A DNA stretch of 64,000 bases from positions 1 to 64,000 of the forward strand of contig JAJZDI010000014.1 in the NCBI GenBank assembly GCA_021806045.1, read 5' to 3'. The position numbers were made by a program, and so were the translations under genes. Positions 9,122 to 18,218 of the stretch are shown in pieces. A model generated the notes under the pieces. It had not been told where the DNA came from, ran no database searches, and worked only from the letters and a program-made list of their open reading frames with translations. The stretch's first letter is position 1. The number at the start of each line of letters is the position of its first letter. The DNA is from Actinomycetes bacterium (GTDB lineage Bacteria; Actinomycetota; Acidimicrobiia; Acidimicrobiales; RAAP-2).

Positions 9122-10530
9122 GCGAGGCATCGGGTCCATCGAGTTCGCCCGGTGGTGTGCACGCTCCGGGGGCGGCGCCGGCACCCGGCTACTGGCCTTC
9201 GCCGTGGTCGTGCGAGGACGGAGGGCCGGCACGGCGCCAGGTGAGCGCGGCCGGGTGGGGGGCGACGGGGCGGAGCTTCGTGCGGCACCCGGGCGACACG
9301 GCCGGCACGGGCGACACGGCTGACCCGGCCGCCACAGTGGCCCCAGGCAGCGCCCCCCGCCTCGAGGTGACGTCGCGGATGGTGATCGCCTCGACGATGG
9401 TGGTCACCCGCGATCCGGGCGAGGTGTTCCTGCTCGGCCACACGGCCGGTGACGACGCCACCTCGTTCGTCGAGCGGCTCGATCCGCACTCCCTCGATCC
9501 CCTGGCCCGTTCGGTGGACCTACCTGGTGGGCCGGCATGGCCGGGCAGCATCGCCGCCCACGCCAACGGCTCGCTCATCGTCGTCTTCGGCAACCACGCC
9601 CACCGCCTGTCGCCCGACCTGGTCGTCGAGGCGTCGTCGGAGCTCCCGGTGGTCGCCCCCTACAACGGCTTCGTCGTCCTGCCGGACGGCACCGTCGTCA
9701 CCAAGAACTCCGCCGCCAGCCGGCCCGGCCATCACGTGCCCGCCGCCGACCGCGCACCCTGTGAGCTGGTGGCGCTCGACCCCGACACGCTTGCGATCGT
9801 CGACCGGTGCACCCTTCCCGAAGCATCGATCGCGCGGCTCTCGGCCGACGGCGACACCGTGTTCGTGGTGGGCGATTCGAGCTTCTTCTCGGTCCCGTGG
9901 GACGGTGGGTTCCGGCCCACCGAGGGCATCCGTGCCACCTACCGGACGGCCGACGGCCAGACCTACGGGTGGGACGCCGTCATCACCGGCACCACCGCCT
10001 GGTTCCTCGATGACGGTGAGGGCAGCGACGCCTACGACGGGACGCTCCACGGCCACGGCGTGTCGACGGTGCCGCTCCATCTGGTGCGCGTCGACCTGGC
10101 CACGGGCGTCGTCACCATGGCCGAGGTCTCGGGCCTGTCCGGCGGCCTCATCGCCAATCCGCCGCTCATCGACGCCGAACGGGGCGTCGCCGTCGGCTTC
10201 GACTCGGGCAATGGCGTCCTGGCCGGGTTCGACATCGGAGCAGGTGCGCCGGCCGGTGCGCCGATCGTGCCCACGTGGACACGCACCCAGGACCACGCTC
10301 CCCACATGATCCTGCTGCCCGACAGTGGCGAGATCGTCACCGGCGACTTCGACCGGAAGCGCGGCGCGGAACAGGTGGTCGTGCTCGACGTGGTCACCGG
10401 AGACGAGCTGGCTCGTGCCGACACCGGTAGTCCGGTGCAGTCGGTGATCTTCCCTGCCGTCGGCTTCGAGCGCGACCTCTACCTGTGCACCTTCGCTGGT
10501 GTGTCGAGGGCGGTGGTTGCCGGCGGGTGA
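9118..10530 (+). CDS. unknown beta-rich protein, possible beta-propeller
   Basis: A 470-residue protein I cannot assign to a named family. After a Pro/Gly/Ala-rich N-terminal stretch of about 90 residues it consists of repeated strand-turn-strand blocks such as GSLIVVFGNHAHRLSPDL, GFVVLPDGTVVTKNS and DGDTVFVVGDSSFFSVPW. That periodicity suggests a six- or seven-bladed beta-propeller. No signal peptide or membrane helix is evident. The ATG overlaps the stop of the sulfatase, so the two products are probably made together. A role as partner or lyase of the sulfatase pathway is possible but not shown. Confidence 0.75.
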   Translation: MSEASGPSSSPGGVHAPGAAPAPGYWPSPWSCEDGGPARRQVSAAGWGATGRSFVRHPGDTAGTGDTADPAATVAPGSAPRLEVTSRMVIASTMVVTRDPGEVFLLGHTAGDDATSFVERLDPHSLDPLARSVDLPGGPAWPGSIAAHANGSLIVVFGNHAHRLSPDLVVEASSELPVVAPYNGFVVLPDGTVVTKNSAASRPGHHVPAADRAPCELVALDPDTLAIVDRCTLPEASIARLSADGDTVFVVGDSSFFSVPWDGGFRPTEGIRATYRTADGQTYGWDAVITGTTAWFLDDGEGSDAYDGTLHGHGVSTVPLHLVRVDLATGVVTMAEVSGLSGGLIANPPLIDAERGVAVGFDSGNGVLAGFDIGAGAPAGAPIVPTWTRTQDHAPHMILLPDSGEIVTGDFDRKRGAEQVVVLDVVTGDELARADTGSPVQSVIFPAVGFERDLYLCTFAGVSRAVVAGG

Positions 10531-10586
10531 CCGCCGCCCCACCCCGACGCCGGACGGCGCCGGCACAGAGATTGCGGCGCCAGATG

Positions 10587-10620
10587 CCGGCTGCGGTACG
10601 GGGTGCAGGACCGCAGCCGG
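10587..10620. terminator. stem-loop between convergent genes
   Basis: Perfect 11-bp arms (CCGGCTGCGGT at 10587-10597 and its complement at 10610-10620) enclose a 12-base loop, 56 bp past the stop of the rightward operon and ahead of the 3' end of a leftward gene. No T-run follows, as is common for actinobacterial terminators. It could serve both directions. Confidence 0.6.
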
Positions 10621-10767
10621 GAGACCGGCCTGATGCCTAGGGGTGGCACGGGGGCCGGGGCGTCGGGATGGGGCGGGCGGAGTGGTCTCGGGAGACGGTC
10701 CTTCCCTGGGTCGCCGAGATATATGGCAATGATACTGACAGAATCCCCCGGAGGCAACGATCCCCCG

Positions 10768-11901
10768 TCAGTGGCGAGCGCCGGAGCGCCGCCCCCTGGC
10801 TGCGGCGGCGAGGGACGCCTCCACCGCATCGACCTGCCGGTCGATGGTGAAGCGTTCGGACACGTAGGCGGCGCAGCGGGCGCCGAGGCCCGGCTCCGAG
10901 CTTCGCAGGCTGAAGGCGCGGGCGATGGCTGCCGCAAGCGCTCCTGCGTCGTCCCGGGGCACGACGAAGTCGGCGAGCTCCCTTCCGAGCACCTCGGGCA
11001 CCCCGCCCACCGCGGTGGCGACCACCGGCCGGCCCGTCGCCAGCCCCTCGATCACCACCCGTCCGAACGCCTCGTCGATCCGGGATGGCACGGCGATCAC
11101 GTCGGCCGCGTGGTAGCCGGTGACGACGTCGGTGCGCATGGGCACCCAGTGGGTCCTGGACGCCACCGGATGCCGGCGGAGCCGGGCCGCGTACGCCTCG
11201 TCACCCACCGGGCCCATGACGACGGCACCCAGCCACGACCCCGCGGGGTCGGCCAGCGCCACCGCATCGAGGAGGAGGTCGACCCCCTTCGTCGGATCGA
11301 TCCGCCCGCAGAAGAGGACCAGGTCCCCGTCTTCGGGGATGCCCAGCTCACGCCTGGCCGCCCGCCGCTCCTCGCTCCCGCCGACCGGGTACGCAGCCGG
11401 GTCGATCCCGTTGTGGACCACACCGACCCGGGTCGCGTCACCCCCCCACTCGACGAACGCGTCCTTCACGAACTGCGAGACGGCGAGGAACTGCTCGGTG
11501 TGCCGTCCCAGCATCCGGTTGACCGTCGGGTGGTCGATCCCGATGAGACCGTGCAGGTGGCACACGACGGGTGCCCGGGCGAGCCATCCGGTGGCGAGCG
11601 CCCACGGGAGGGGGCGGAACCGGTTGGCGTAGATCACGTCGGGACGCGATCGCGCGCCGGCCACGACGGCCGGCACCAGCCGGGGCGCATCGCGCCAGGC
11701 GCGCCGCACGCCGAGGTCGAACACCGGCACTCTCGTCATCGACCGGCAGAACGCCGCGTACCGGTCAGCGAAGGGCCCGTCCCGCATGTAGAGGAGGTCG
11801 ATCTCGTGGCCCCGCGCGGCGAGGGCCTCGGCCACCTCCACCGTGTGCACCGAGATGCCCGTGTTGGGCGACAGGTGCTCCGAGTTCATCAGGATGCGCA
11901 C
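10768..11901 (-). CDS. glycosyltransferase family 4
   Basis: A 377-residue GT-B fold enzyme. The N-terminal half begins MRILMNSEHLSPNTGISVHT with the donor-side glycine loop. The C-terminal half holds LVLFCGRIDPTKGVDLLLDAV, PSRIDEAFGRVVIEGLATGRPVVAT (the E-x7-E nucleotide-sugar site) and VGGVPEVLG. It should transfer a hexose from a nucleotide sugar to an unknown acceptor. It is about 100 bp downstream of the LLM oxidoreductase gene on the same strand and converges with the sulfatase operon. Similar enzymes occur in the 45-50 kb glycan locus, but this one stands alone. Confidence 0.88.
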   Translation of the reverse strand: MRILMNSEHLSPNTGISVHTVEVAEALAARGHEIDLLYMRDGPFADRYAAFCRSMTRVPVFDLGVRRAWRDAPRLVPAVVAGARSRPDVIYANRFRPLPWALATGWLARAPVVCHLHGLIGIDHPTVNRMLGRHTEQFLAVSQFVKDAFVEWGGDATRVGVVHNGIDPAAYPVGGSEERRAARRELGIPEDGDLVLFCGRIDPTKGVDLLLDAVALADPAGSWLGAVVMGPVGDEAYAARLRRHPVASRTHWVPMRTDVVTGYHAADVIAVPSRIDEAFGRVVIEGLATGRPVVATAVGGVPEVLGRELADFVVPRDDAGALAAAIARAFSLRSSEPGLGARCAAYVSERFTIDRQVDAVEASLAAAARGRRSGARH

Positions 11902-12007
11902 GCGTGGCTCCCCGTTCCTCCGCCGGCGTCCACCACACGCCCGGTGGCGTTCGGCGACAGTGCCGGGTGACGCCGGCCGGCACTAGCGGTGGCGCACGCC
12001 TCCGGCC

Positions 12008-13051
12008 TCAGGCATCGCCGGCCCACTCCCGGATCTTCTCGACCAGTGCCAGCCTGTCCTCCGCCACCGGAGCGATGCTGAGACGGGTGACGCCGGCCGC
12101 CCGGTACGCCTCGATCCGCTCGCGCACCTTGCCCTCGTCCCCGACCATCGCCACCGCGTCGAGGAACTCGTCGGGGACGAGTGCCTCGGCCTCGGCCTTC
12201 TTCCCGTCGAGGTAGAGGTCCTGGATCTTCTCCGCCTCCTCCTCGTAGCCGTAGCGGCAGAAGATGTTGTTGTAGAAGTTCTTCCCCTTGGCCCCCATGC
12301 CGCCGACGTAGAGCGCCGTCATGCCCCGGCCCGCGTTGCGGAGGCCGGCTGCCTGGTCCTCGTCGCAGACCGACACGATCCCGCCGGCGACGATCTCGAG
12401 TGGCGCAAGGTCGGCGGGGCGCTTGGCCGCACCGGCGGCCAGGTCGTCGCCCCACACGTCGCCGGCCTTGTCCGGATGGAAGAAGACCGGGAGCCAGCCG
12501 TCAGCCAGCTCCGCGGTCAGCTCCACGTTCTTGTGGCCCAGGCTGGCCAGGTAGATCGGGATGCGCGAGCGGACCGGGTGGTTGATCAGCTTCAGCGGCT
12601 TGCCCAACCCCGTCCCCTGGTCCGGGGGGAGCGGCAGCGTGTACAGCTCGCCGTCGTAGACGACCCGCTCGCGTGCCCACACCAGGCGGCAGATGTCGAT
12701 GGTCTCGCGGGTGGCGGTCAGCGGCTTGACGTAGGGGACGCCGTGCCAGCCCTCGATCACCTGCGGGCCCGAGGCACCGAGCCCGAGGACGAAGCGCCCG
12801 CCCGACACGGCGTCGAGCCCGGCGGCGGTCATGCCCATCAACGTCGGAGTGCGTGAGTAGAGCGGCAGGATCCCCGAGGCGAGCTCCATCCGCTCGGTGA
12901 CGGCCGCCAGGTAGCCGAGGATGCTCACCGCGTCGAAGCTGTAGAGCTCCGACACCCACACCATGTCGACGCCGGCTGATTCGAGGTCGCGCGCTTCGGC
13001 TGCGGCCGACTTCGGATCGCCTGCGTAGTTGAGCACCATCGAGAGCTTCAC
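12008..13051 (-). CDS. LLM-class, probably F420-dependent oxidoreductase
   Basis: A 347-residue TIM-barrel enzyme of the luciferase-like monooxygenase superfamily. The N-terminus MKLSMVLNYAGDP, the block MVWVSELYSFDAVSILGYLAAVT, and GRFVLGLGASGPQVIEGWHG match F420-dependent members found widely in actinobacteria. It probably moves hydride between F420 and a small carbonyl or alcohol compound; the substrate is not predictable. It lies between the helicase gene and the glycosyltransferase gene on the same strand, with over 100 bp on either side. Confidence 0.86.
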   Translation of the reverse strand: MKLSMVLNYAGDPKSAAAEARDLESAGVDMVWVSELYSFDAVSILGYLAAVTERMELASGILPLYSRTPTLMGMTAAGLDAVSGGRFVLGLGASGPQVIEGWHGVPYVKPLTATRETIDICRLVWARERVVYDGELYTLPLPPDQGTGLGKPLKLINHPVRSRIPIYLASLGHKNVELTAELADGWLPVFFHPDKAGDVWGDDLAAGAAKRPADLAPLEIVAGGIVSVCDEDQAAGLRNAGRGMTALYVGGMGAKGKNFYNNIFCRYGYEEEAEKIQDLYLDGKKAEAEALVPDEFLDAVAMVGDEGKVRERIEAYRAAGVTRLSIAPVAEDRLALVEKIREWAGDA

Positions 13052-13187
13052 GGGTTGCCCTTTCGATCTGTCGCGGCACCATTGCCGGCAACGGCGCAGA
13101 TCCTACGGCAGCGGTCGATCCCACCCCAGTGCCGCCCCACTGCCGGATGGCACCCGGCCTGTCCAGGCCAGGCCGGGTGCTCCCTGC

Positions 13188-14798
13188 TCAGCGACCCCGG
13201 GTGCCGCCCGAAGGCGCTGCCCGGCGTGACGATCCGGCGTGCTGGTGACCCTTCCCGCGGACGGGCCGGCCGCTGGTCCGCCCGCCGGCAGTCCACTCGG
13301 TCCTCCCGGCACGCTCGGTCCGCCCGGTGCGCTCTGCCCGACCGGCACGCTCCGTCTGCCCGGCACGCTCGGTCTGCCCGACACCGCCCTGGGACGATCG
13401 GCGAGCGCCGCCCTGCGTGCTGCCCGCCTGCTGCTGCCCGTCCCTCCGGGCACTTTGACCGCCCGCACCGCCAGCCGTGGATCGCTCGCCGAACCGGCTC
13501 CGGGCCGCAGAATTCCTGCCGGCGCCTGACGAGCTGCGCTGCTGGTTGGCCGGCACCTGCCGGCGCCGCTGGTTGGCGGGCACCTGCCGGCGCCGCTGGC
13601 CGGTGCCTGCTCCGGCGCTCGCATCTCCCGGGTGCTCTGACCCGCCGAGCCCGACAGCTCGCTTGAGGGCGGCAGCCGCGGCCCGCTGCTCCGGCGGCAC
13701 CAACGCGATGACCGTGCCGGTCGCACCGGCCCGAGCCGTCCGGCCCGAACGATGGACGTAGTCCTTCGCGTCTGCCGGGAGGTCGTAGTGGACCACCCGG
13801 GCCACCCCGTCCACGTGGATCCCTCGGGCGGCGACATCGGTCGCCACCAGCACGCCCACCCGGCCCGAACGGAACGACGCAAGCGTGCGCTCACGCTGAC
13901 CCTGGCTCCGGCCACCGTGGATCGGCTCGGCCGGCACCCCGCTGTGGGTGAGCTGCCTGGCCAGCCGGTCGGCCCCGTGCTTGGTGCGCACGAAGACGAT
14001 GGTCGACCCACCCTCGCCGGCCAGCTCGGCACACACGGCCGTCCGGTCGGACAGGGCCACCGGCTCGAACCGGTGCGTCACCTTGGTGAGGTCATCCTCG
14101 GGAGTCGCCACCTCGTGACGGGCCGGATCGCGCTGGTAGCTACGGACGAGGACGTCCACGGCCCCGTCGAGCGTCGCCGAGAACAGGAGCGTCTGGCGGT
14201 CAGGCGCCGTCGCGTCGAGGATCCGGCGCACGGCTGGCAGGAACCCCATGTCGGCCATCCGGTCTGCCTCGTCCACGACGACGAGCTCCACATCGGAGAG
14301 ATCGATGGCCCGCTGCCGCATCAGGTCCTCGAGCCGGCCGGGACAGGCCACGGCGACGTCGACGCCTCGGGCCAGGGCGCTGCGCTGGCCTCCGAAGCCG
14401 ACGCCACCGAAGAAGGTGTGGACGCGCAGCTTGCGCGGGGCCAGCAGTGGACGGAGGGTGTCGGCGATCTGGGTGGCGAGCTCCCGGGTCGGCGCAAGGA
14501 CCAACCCCCGCGGCTTGCGGGCTGCGGCCCGTGACACCCGAGCAGCCAGTGGCACCGAGAAGGCGAGTGTCTTGCCCGAGCCCGTCGGCGCCTTGGCCGA
14601 CACGTCCCGACCGGACAGTGCGTCGGGCACGGTCACTGCCTGGATGGGCAGCGGGGTCGAGATGCCGAGCCGGGCGAGGGCGTCGCAGAGGTCGGCCGGC
14701 ACACCGAGCTGGTCGAATCCCTGCTCGGCGGGCGGGACGACCCGCAGGTCGGCGTGGGGAGGGGCGGGCGCGTCTGCGCCCAGGGCTACTGAGGTCAC
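13188..14798 (-). CDS. DEAD-box RNA helicase with basic repeat tail
   Basis: A 536-residue ATP-dependent RNA helicase. The two RecA domains show APTGSGKT (motif I), PTRELATQ (Ia), VDEADRMADMGF (II, DEAD), SAT (III) and HRSGRTARAG (VI). The last 160 residues or so form a low-complexity basic tail with repeats such as RRRQVPANQ and TERAG, probably an RNA-binding disordered region as in cold-shock helicases. I start it at the GTG at 14798, preceded by GGAG six bases away; the frame is open to 14903, but the extra residues look like untranslated leader. That leader may be a cold-responsive 5' UTR. Confidence 0.9.
   Translation of the reverse strand: MTSVALGADAPAPPHADLRVVPPAEQGFDQLGVPADLCDALARLGISTPLPIQAVTVPDALSGRDVSAKAPTGSGKTLAFSVPLAARVSRAAARKPRGLVLAPTRELATQIADTLRPLLAPRKLRVHTFFGGVGFGGQRSALARGVDVAVACPGRLEDLMRQRAIDLSDVELVVVDEADRMADMGFLPAVRRILDATAPDRQTLLFSATLDGAVDVLVRSYQRDPARHEVATPEDDLTKVTHRFEPVALSDRTAVCAELAGEGGSTIVFVRTKHGADRLARQLTHSGVPAEPIHGGRSQGQRERTLASFRSGRVGVLVATDVAARGIHVDGVARVVHYDLPADAKDYVHRSGRTARAGATGTVIALVPPEQRAAAAALKRAVGLGGSEHPGDASAGAGTGQRRRQVPANQRRRQVPANQQRSSSGAGRNSAARSRFGERSTAGGAGGQSARRDGQQQAGSTQGGARRSSQGGVGQTERAGQTERAGRAERTGRTERAGRTEWTAGGRTSGRPVRGKGHQHAGSSRRAAPSGGTRGR
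13542..13595. repeat. 27-bp tandem repeat inside the helicase tail
   Basis: Two adjacent 27-bp units (13542-13568 and 13569-13595) differ at one base and encode two copies of a nine-residue basic motif containing QVPANQ. A diverged third piece follows. Confidence 0.75.
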
Positions 14799-15020
14799 CG
14801 GAGACTCCGTTCTCGAGGTCGCGCACCGCAACCTGAGGAGAACTCCACTCGGTATCAGTGAGCTGACGCCGGCATGGTTGCCAGGCGTTTCGGCTGCGGA
14901 CATCGTACCAGCTTGCGGCGTGATGCCGTCTCCGCATGGTCGGTGTCGACCCGCTGAGGTGCGTGCCGAGCGCCGTGGGGTGTGTGCCGCCAGCCGGGTC
15001 GGTCCGACCGCGGCACAGCG

Positions 15021-15563
15021 CTAGAGCGTCCGGACGACCTGCGCGGGGACACCGGCGACGAGCGTCGCCGGGGCGACGTCCCGCGTGACGACTGCACCCG
15101 CAGCGACGACGGAGCCCTCCCCGATGCGCACGCCGGGCAGCACCGTCGCCGCCGCCCCGATCCACACGTTCGGACCAAGCGAGATCGGTGCTGCGGTGAT
15201 GTACTCGCGCCGTCGTCCTGGCTCGACCGGATGCCCCGAGGTCACGAGGTTCACCTTGTGGGCGATCATCACCTCGTCCGCGATGTCGATGGGCGCGTGG
15301 CCGGTGAACGAGCAGTTGGGCCCGATGAACACGGTGTGACCGACGGTGATGTTCGGGCCGTGGTCGGCGTAGAAGGGAGGGATCAGCGTGAACGCTTTTC
15401 CGACGGGCTTGCCGATCAGCTCCTCGAAGAGCGTCCGGATGGCGTCGGGCTCGTCCATGCAGTGGGAGCTGAGCTCGGCCGAGAGCCGGGTTGCCACCTT
15501 GACCTGTTCGACCAGGGCGCGGGACTCCGGCGTCCTCGTCTTGATCCAGTGGTCCTGGTTCAT
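15021..15563 (-). CDS. maltose O-acetyltransferase-like hexapeptide acetyltransferase
   Basis: A 180-residue left-handed beta-helix acetyltransferase. A helical N-terminal region with CMDEPDAIRTLFEELIGK precedes hexapeptide repeats such as ITVGHTVFIGPNCSFTG, APISLGPNVWIGAAATVLPGVRIGEGSVVAAGAVVTRDV. The catalytic His is in VTSGHPVEP. The length and layout match the Maa/NodL/LacA group, which acetylates sugars from acetyl-CoA. It sits upstream of the helicase gene on the same strand, about 220 bp apart. Confidence 0.88.
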   Translation of the reverse strand: MNQDHWIKTRTPESRALVEQVKVATRLSAELSSHCMDEPDAIRTLFEELIGKPVGKAFTLIPPFYADHGPNITVGHTVFIGPNCSFTGHAPIDIADEVMIAHKVNLVTSGHPVEPGRRREYITAAPISLGPNVWIGAAATVLPGVRIGEGSVVAAGAVVTRDVAPATLVAGVPAQVVRTL

Positions 15564-15783
15564 CCGGCTCCTCGTCCGAGGTCGTTGGGTGAGCGTGCCC
15601 GCACGCCAGATCGTACGCAGGTCGACCCACCGAGGCAGCGGTGATGGGCCGCCGCCGGCACAGATGCTGTCCCCGGGTGAGGAGTAGGTGGGTCATCTCA
15701 GATCCCTGAGTGGGAGCACTCGGGCCTGTGCGGACGGCCGCCGGGGCAGCACCGATCGATGGCTGATCCCAGAGACCGACCTG

Positions 15784-16452
15784 TCAGCGCCGTGGAGCCG
15801 TGTGACCCCCGACCAGCCCGTGCTCATGCGCGTAGACGGCGGCCTGGGCCCGGTCCCGGCTGCTCGTCTTGGCGAAGATCCGGTTGATGTGGGTCTTCAC
15901 AGTGGCCTCGGCGACGAACAGGCGCGAGGCGATCTCGCTGTTCGAGAGGCCCTGGGCGATCAGCGCGAGGACCTCCCCCTCCCGGTCGGTCAGCCCGTCC
16001 GGGAGCGGCCGGCCCGTTGGAGCGGCACGGGACGTTCCGGCGGCGGCCGCCCGGACCAGGGTGGCCCGGACCGCGCCGTCGAGCACCGCCTGGCCGGCCG
16101 CCGCGGCCTCGAGGGCCCTGCGGATGTCGTCGCGGGTCGCGTCCTTGGTGAGGTACCCCGAAGCACCGGCGCTCATGGCGGCCATCACCGACTCGTCGTC
16201 GGCGTAGGTGGTGAGGACGACGACGTGGGTCCCCGGGTGACGGGCCCGGATGGCGACGGTGGCGTCGACACCGTCCATGACCGGCATCCTCAGATCCATC
16301 AGCACCACGTCGGGACCGAGCTCGTCGACCATCGAAGCTGCCTCCTCGCCGTCGGCGGCGAGGCCCACGACTTCCACGCCGTCCAGGGTCCCGACGATCG
16401 TGGCCAGGCCCTCCCGGACCACACGCTGGTCATCGGCGATGACCACCCTCAC
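15784..16452 (-). CDS. NarL/LuxR-type response regulator
   Basis: A 222-residue two-domain regulator. The receiver has the acidic pair D7-D8, the phosphoacceptor D53 (LMDLRMP) and the Lys in YLTKDA. After a linker the LuxR-type helix-turn-helix reads LTDREGEVLALIAQGLSNSEIASRLFVAEATVKTH. It is the partner of the kinase immediately upstream: its ATG overlaps the kinase stop (ATGA). A weak GAGTG/CACTC hairpin at 15708-15721, beyond its stop, may end transcription. Confidence 0.93.
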   Translation of the reverse strand: MRVVIADDQRVVREGLATIVGTLDGVEVVGLAADGEEAASMVDELGPDVVLMDLRMPVMDGVDATVAIRARHPGTHVVVLTTYADDESVMAAMSAGASGYLTKDATRDDIRRALEAAAAGQAVLDGAVRATLVRAAAAGTSRAAPTGRPLPDGLTDREGEVLALIAQGLSNSEIASRLFVAEATVKTHINRIFAKTSSRDRAQAAVYAHEHGLVGGHTAPRR

Positions 16453-17591
16453 GCCGGCACCTCTGCGTGGACCCTCCAGCCGTTCTCGGTCGGCCCCGCC
16501 TCGACACGCCCCCCGAGCAGCAGGATCCGTTCCTTGATCCCCTGGATCCCGTAGCCGCCACCTGCCCCCGAGAGCGGGGACCGGTCCGCCTCCGAGTGGA
16601 CACCGCCGTACTCGTCCATGACCGCCAAGCAGACGGACCCGTCGGCGAACACCAGGCTCATCTTCGCCGTGGCACCGGGTGCGTGCTTGACCACGTTGGT
16701 CAGGGCCTCCTGGGCCACCCGGTAGAGGGCGAGCCCGACGTCGGGGCCGACACGCCTCGTCTGCCCGCTGACGTCCAGCGCCGCTCCCCGGTCCCTGGCC
16801 AGGATGGTCAGTGCGTCCTCGAGCGAGGGCGAGTCCTCCCGCAGTGCCCGCACCGCCCCACGAGCCTCGTCCAGGCCGTCCCTCACCAGCCGCTTGACCA
16901 GGTCGAGCTCGCGCCGTGCGTCACCGCCGGAGGTCACGACCGCGTCGAGGGCCTCCAGCCGCAGGGACAGGGCCGAGAGCGTGTGGGCCAGGACGTCGTG
17001 CAGTTCACGGGCGAGATGGTTCCGGCCGGCGAGGAGCTCGGCGCGGGCCCGTTCGGCTTCGGCACGGGCCTCGCTCACCTGGGTCTCGGCCGCCCGGGCC
17101 GCCGCCCGGAGGGACTGGCGGCGGCTGAACCCCATCGCCCCTCCGGCGATGACGGCGGCCGCGCCGGCGCCCAGATAGTCGTTGGACGTCCCGGTCGCCG
17201 CCACGGTGATCGCCATGGCGACCGGGCCGGAGAGGGCGATCCACGCCGCCACGTGGGGATCCCAGGCCATCGCCGCACCCAGGGCAGCCACGCCGACGAA
17301 GACCAGTGCGAGGGGGGCGAAGACGGTGAGGGCGCCACCGGCGAGTCCGAACGTCGCGATGGAGACAGCCGTGAGCCACGGAACGTCCCGGCCCCGACCG
17401 ACCAGCCATCCGATCCACCCGGCTGTCGAGCCGACCAGGAGTAGGAGCGCCGCCAGTGGGCCGCCACCGAGGCCCAGGTGGGCCCTGGTGGCAATGCCGA
17501 GCACCAGCGCACCGAGCGACGCAAGATTGAGCCCGAGCGCCAGGGGGTGGCGGACACCCGCTGCCGATTCATTGAGCGCGATCACCAACAC
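16449..17591 (-). CDS. NarL-family sensor histidine kinase
   Basis: A 380-residue membrane kinase. Five or so hydrophobic segments occupy residues 15-155 with almost no extracytoplasmic loop, so the sensing is likely within the membrane. A coiled segment rich in Ala/Arg/Glu leads to the HisKA_3 motif RNHLARELHDVLAHTLSAL with the phosphorylated His at 198. The ATPase domain has QEALTNVVKHAPGA and GGGYGIQGIKERILLLGG. It overlaps the membrane protein gene upstream by 23 bp and the regulator gene downstream by 4 bp, so all three are one operon. Confidence 0.92.
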   Translation of the reverse strand: MLVIALNESAAGVRHPLALGLNLASLGALVLGIATRAHLGLGGGPLAALLLLVGSTAGWIGWLVGRGRDVPWLTAVSIATFGLAGGALTVFAPLALVFVGVAALGAAMAWDPHVAAWIALSGPVAMAITVAATGTSNDYLGAGAAAVIAGGAMGFSRRQSLRAAARAAETQVSEARAEAERARAELLAGRNHLARELHDVLAHTLSALSLRLEALDAVVTSGGDARRELDLVKRLVRDGLDEARGAVRALREDSPSLEDALTILARDRGAALDVSGQTRRVGPDVGLALYRVAQEALTNVVKHAPGATAKMSLVFADGSVCLAVMDEYGGVHSEADRSPLSGAGGGYGIQGIKERILLLGGRVEAGPTENGWRVHAEVPA

Positions 17592-18111
17592 CCATCATGC
17601 TCGTTCGGGCGAGGAAGCGATCGGGCGCCACCCGGTAGCCGCGGTAGGCGACGACCCCGGTGCGGAGGAGTGCCTCCCCGATGGCCATGAGCACGAGCGC
17701 CGCCGTCCAGGCGTCGCTCGACGTGATCGAGTGGGAGGCGGAGAACCGGGCGATGGCGTGTGCACCTCCGTGGGTGGCGTAGAGCTGGAAGGCGAAGCGG
17801 GCCCCGACGCCCACCAGCCAGAAGATGGCGGCGGCTGCGCCGGCCTGCGAGACCGGGTACCCCTCGCCGTCCGCGGTGACCTTCGTGGACACCCCGGCCA
17901 GCAGACCGAGGCCGACACCGAGGCTCAGGCCGAGCCCGATGAGGAGGAGGTCGTTGCCGCCGGTGGGGATGACCCTGAGGTACGCCGACGCGGCCCATGC
18001 TGCCAGTCCCACGGGGACGAGGACGAGGAGCCGGCTGATCCGGCGGCTCCGGACCTGCAGGAAGACGACGCCGATGAGGGCCAGGTCGATGATCCAGTCG
18101 GTGGTGGTCAT
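17569..18111 (-). CDS. membrane protein of unknown function
   Basis: A 180-residue protein with about five predicted membrane helices, beginning MTTTDWIIDLALIGVVFLQVRSRRISRLL. It has no enzymatic motif that I recognise. The charged loops RSRR and STKVTADGEGYPVSQ separate the helices. It heads the operon with the NarL-type kinase, which it overlaps by 23 bp, so it could be an accessory sensor or a target of that system. The ATG at 18111 is chosen because the frame upstream has no membrane-protein character. Confidence 0.75.
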   Translation of the reverse strand: MTTTDWIIDLALIGVVFLQVRSRRISRLLVLVPVGLAAWAASAYLRVIPTGGNDLLLIGLGLSLGVGLGLLAGVSTKVTADGEGYPVSQAGAAAAIFWLVGVGARFAFQLYATHGGAHAIARFSASHSITSSDAWTAALVLMAIGEALLRTGVVAYRGYRVAPDRFLARTSMMGVGDRAQ

Positions 18112-18218
18112 GGACCCATCGTCCGATGTCCCGGCCGCCCGGTCGTCAGCTCGAGGGTGGATTCTCGGGTGGATGGACGGGTGGAGGTGTCCACCCGGTC
18201 GGTCGTCGCCCGGCGACC

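Noticed and set aside
10710-10745. AT-rich segment between convergent genes, looked at as a promoter for a small gene.
   Set aside because: No start codon with a ribosome site and no supported frame follow on either strand.
14799-14903. A longer start for the helicase at 14903.
   Set aside because: The extra 35 residues have no helicase character, and the GTG at 14798 has a ribosome binding site; the region fits an untranslated leader.
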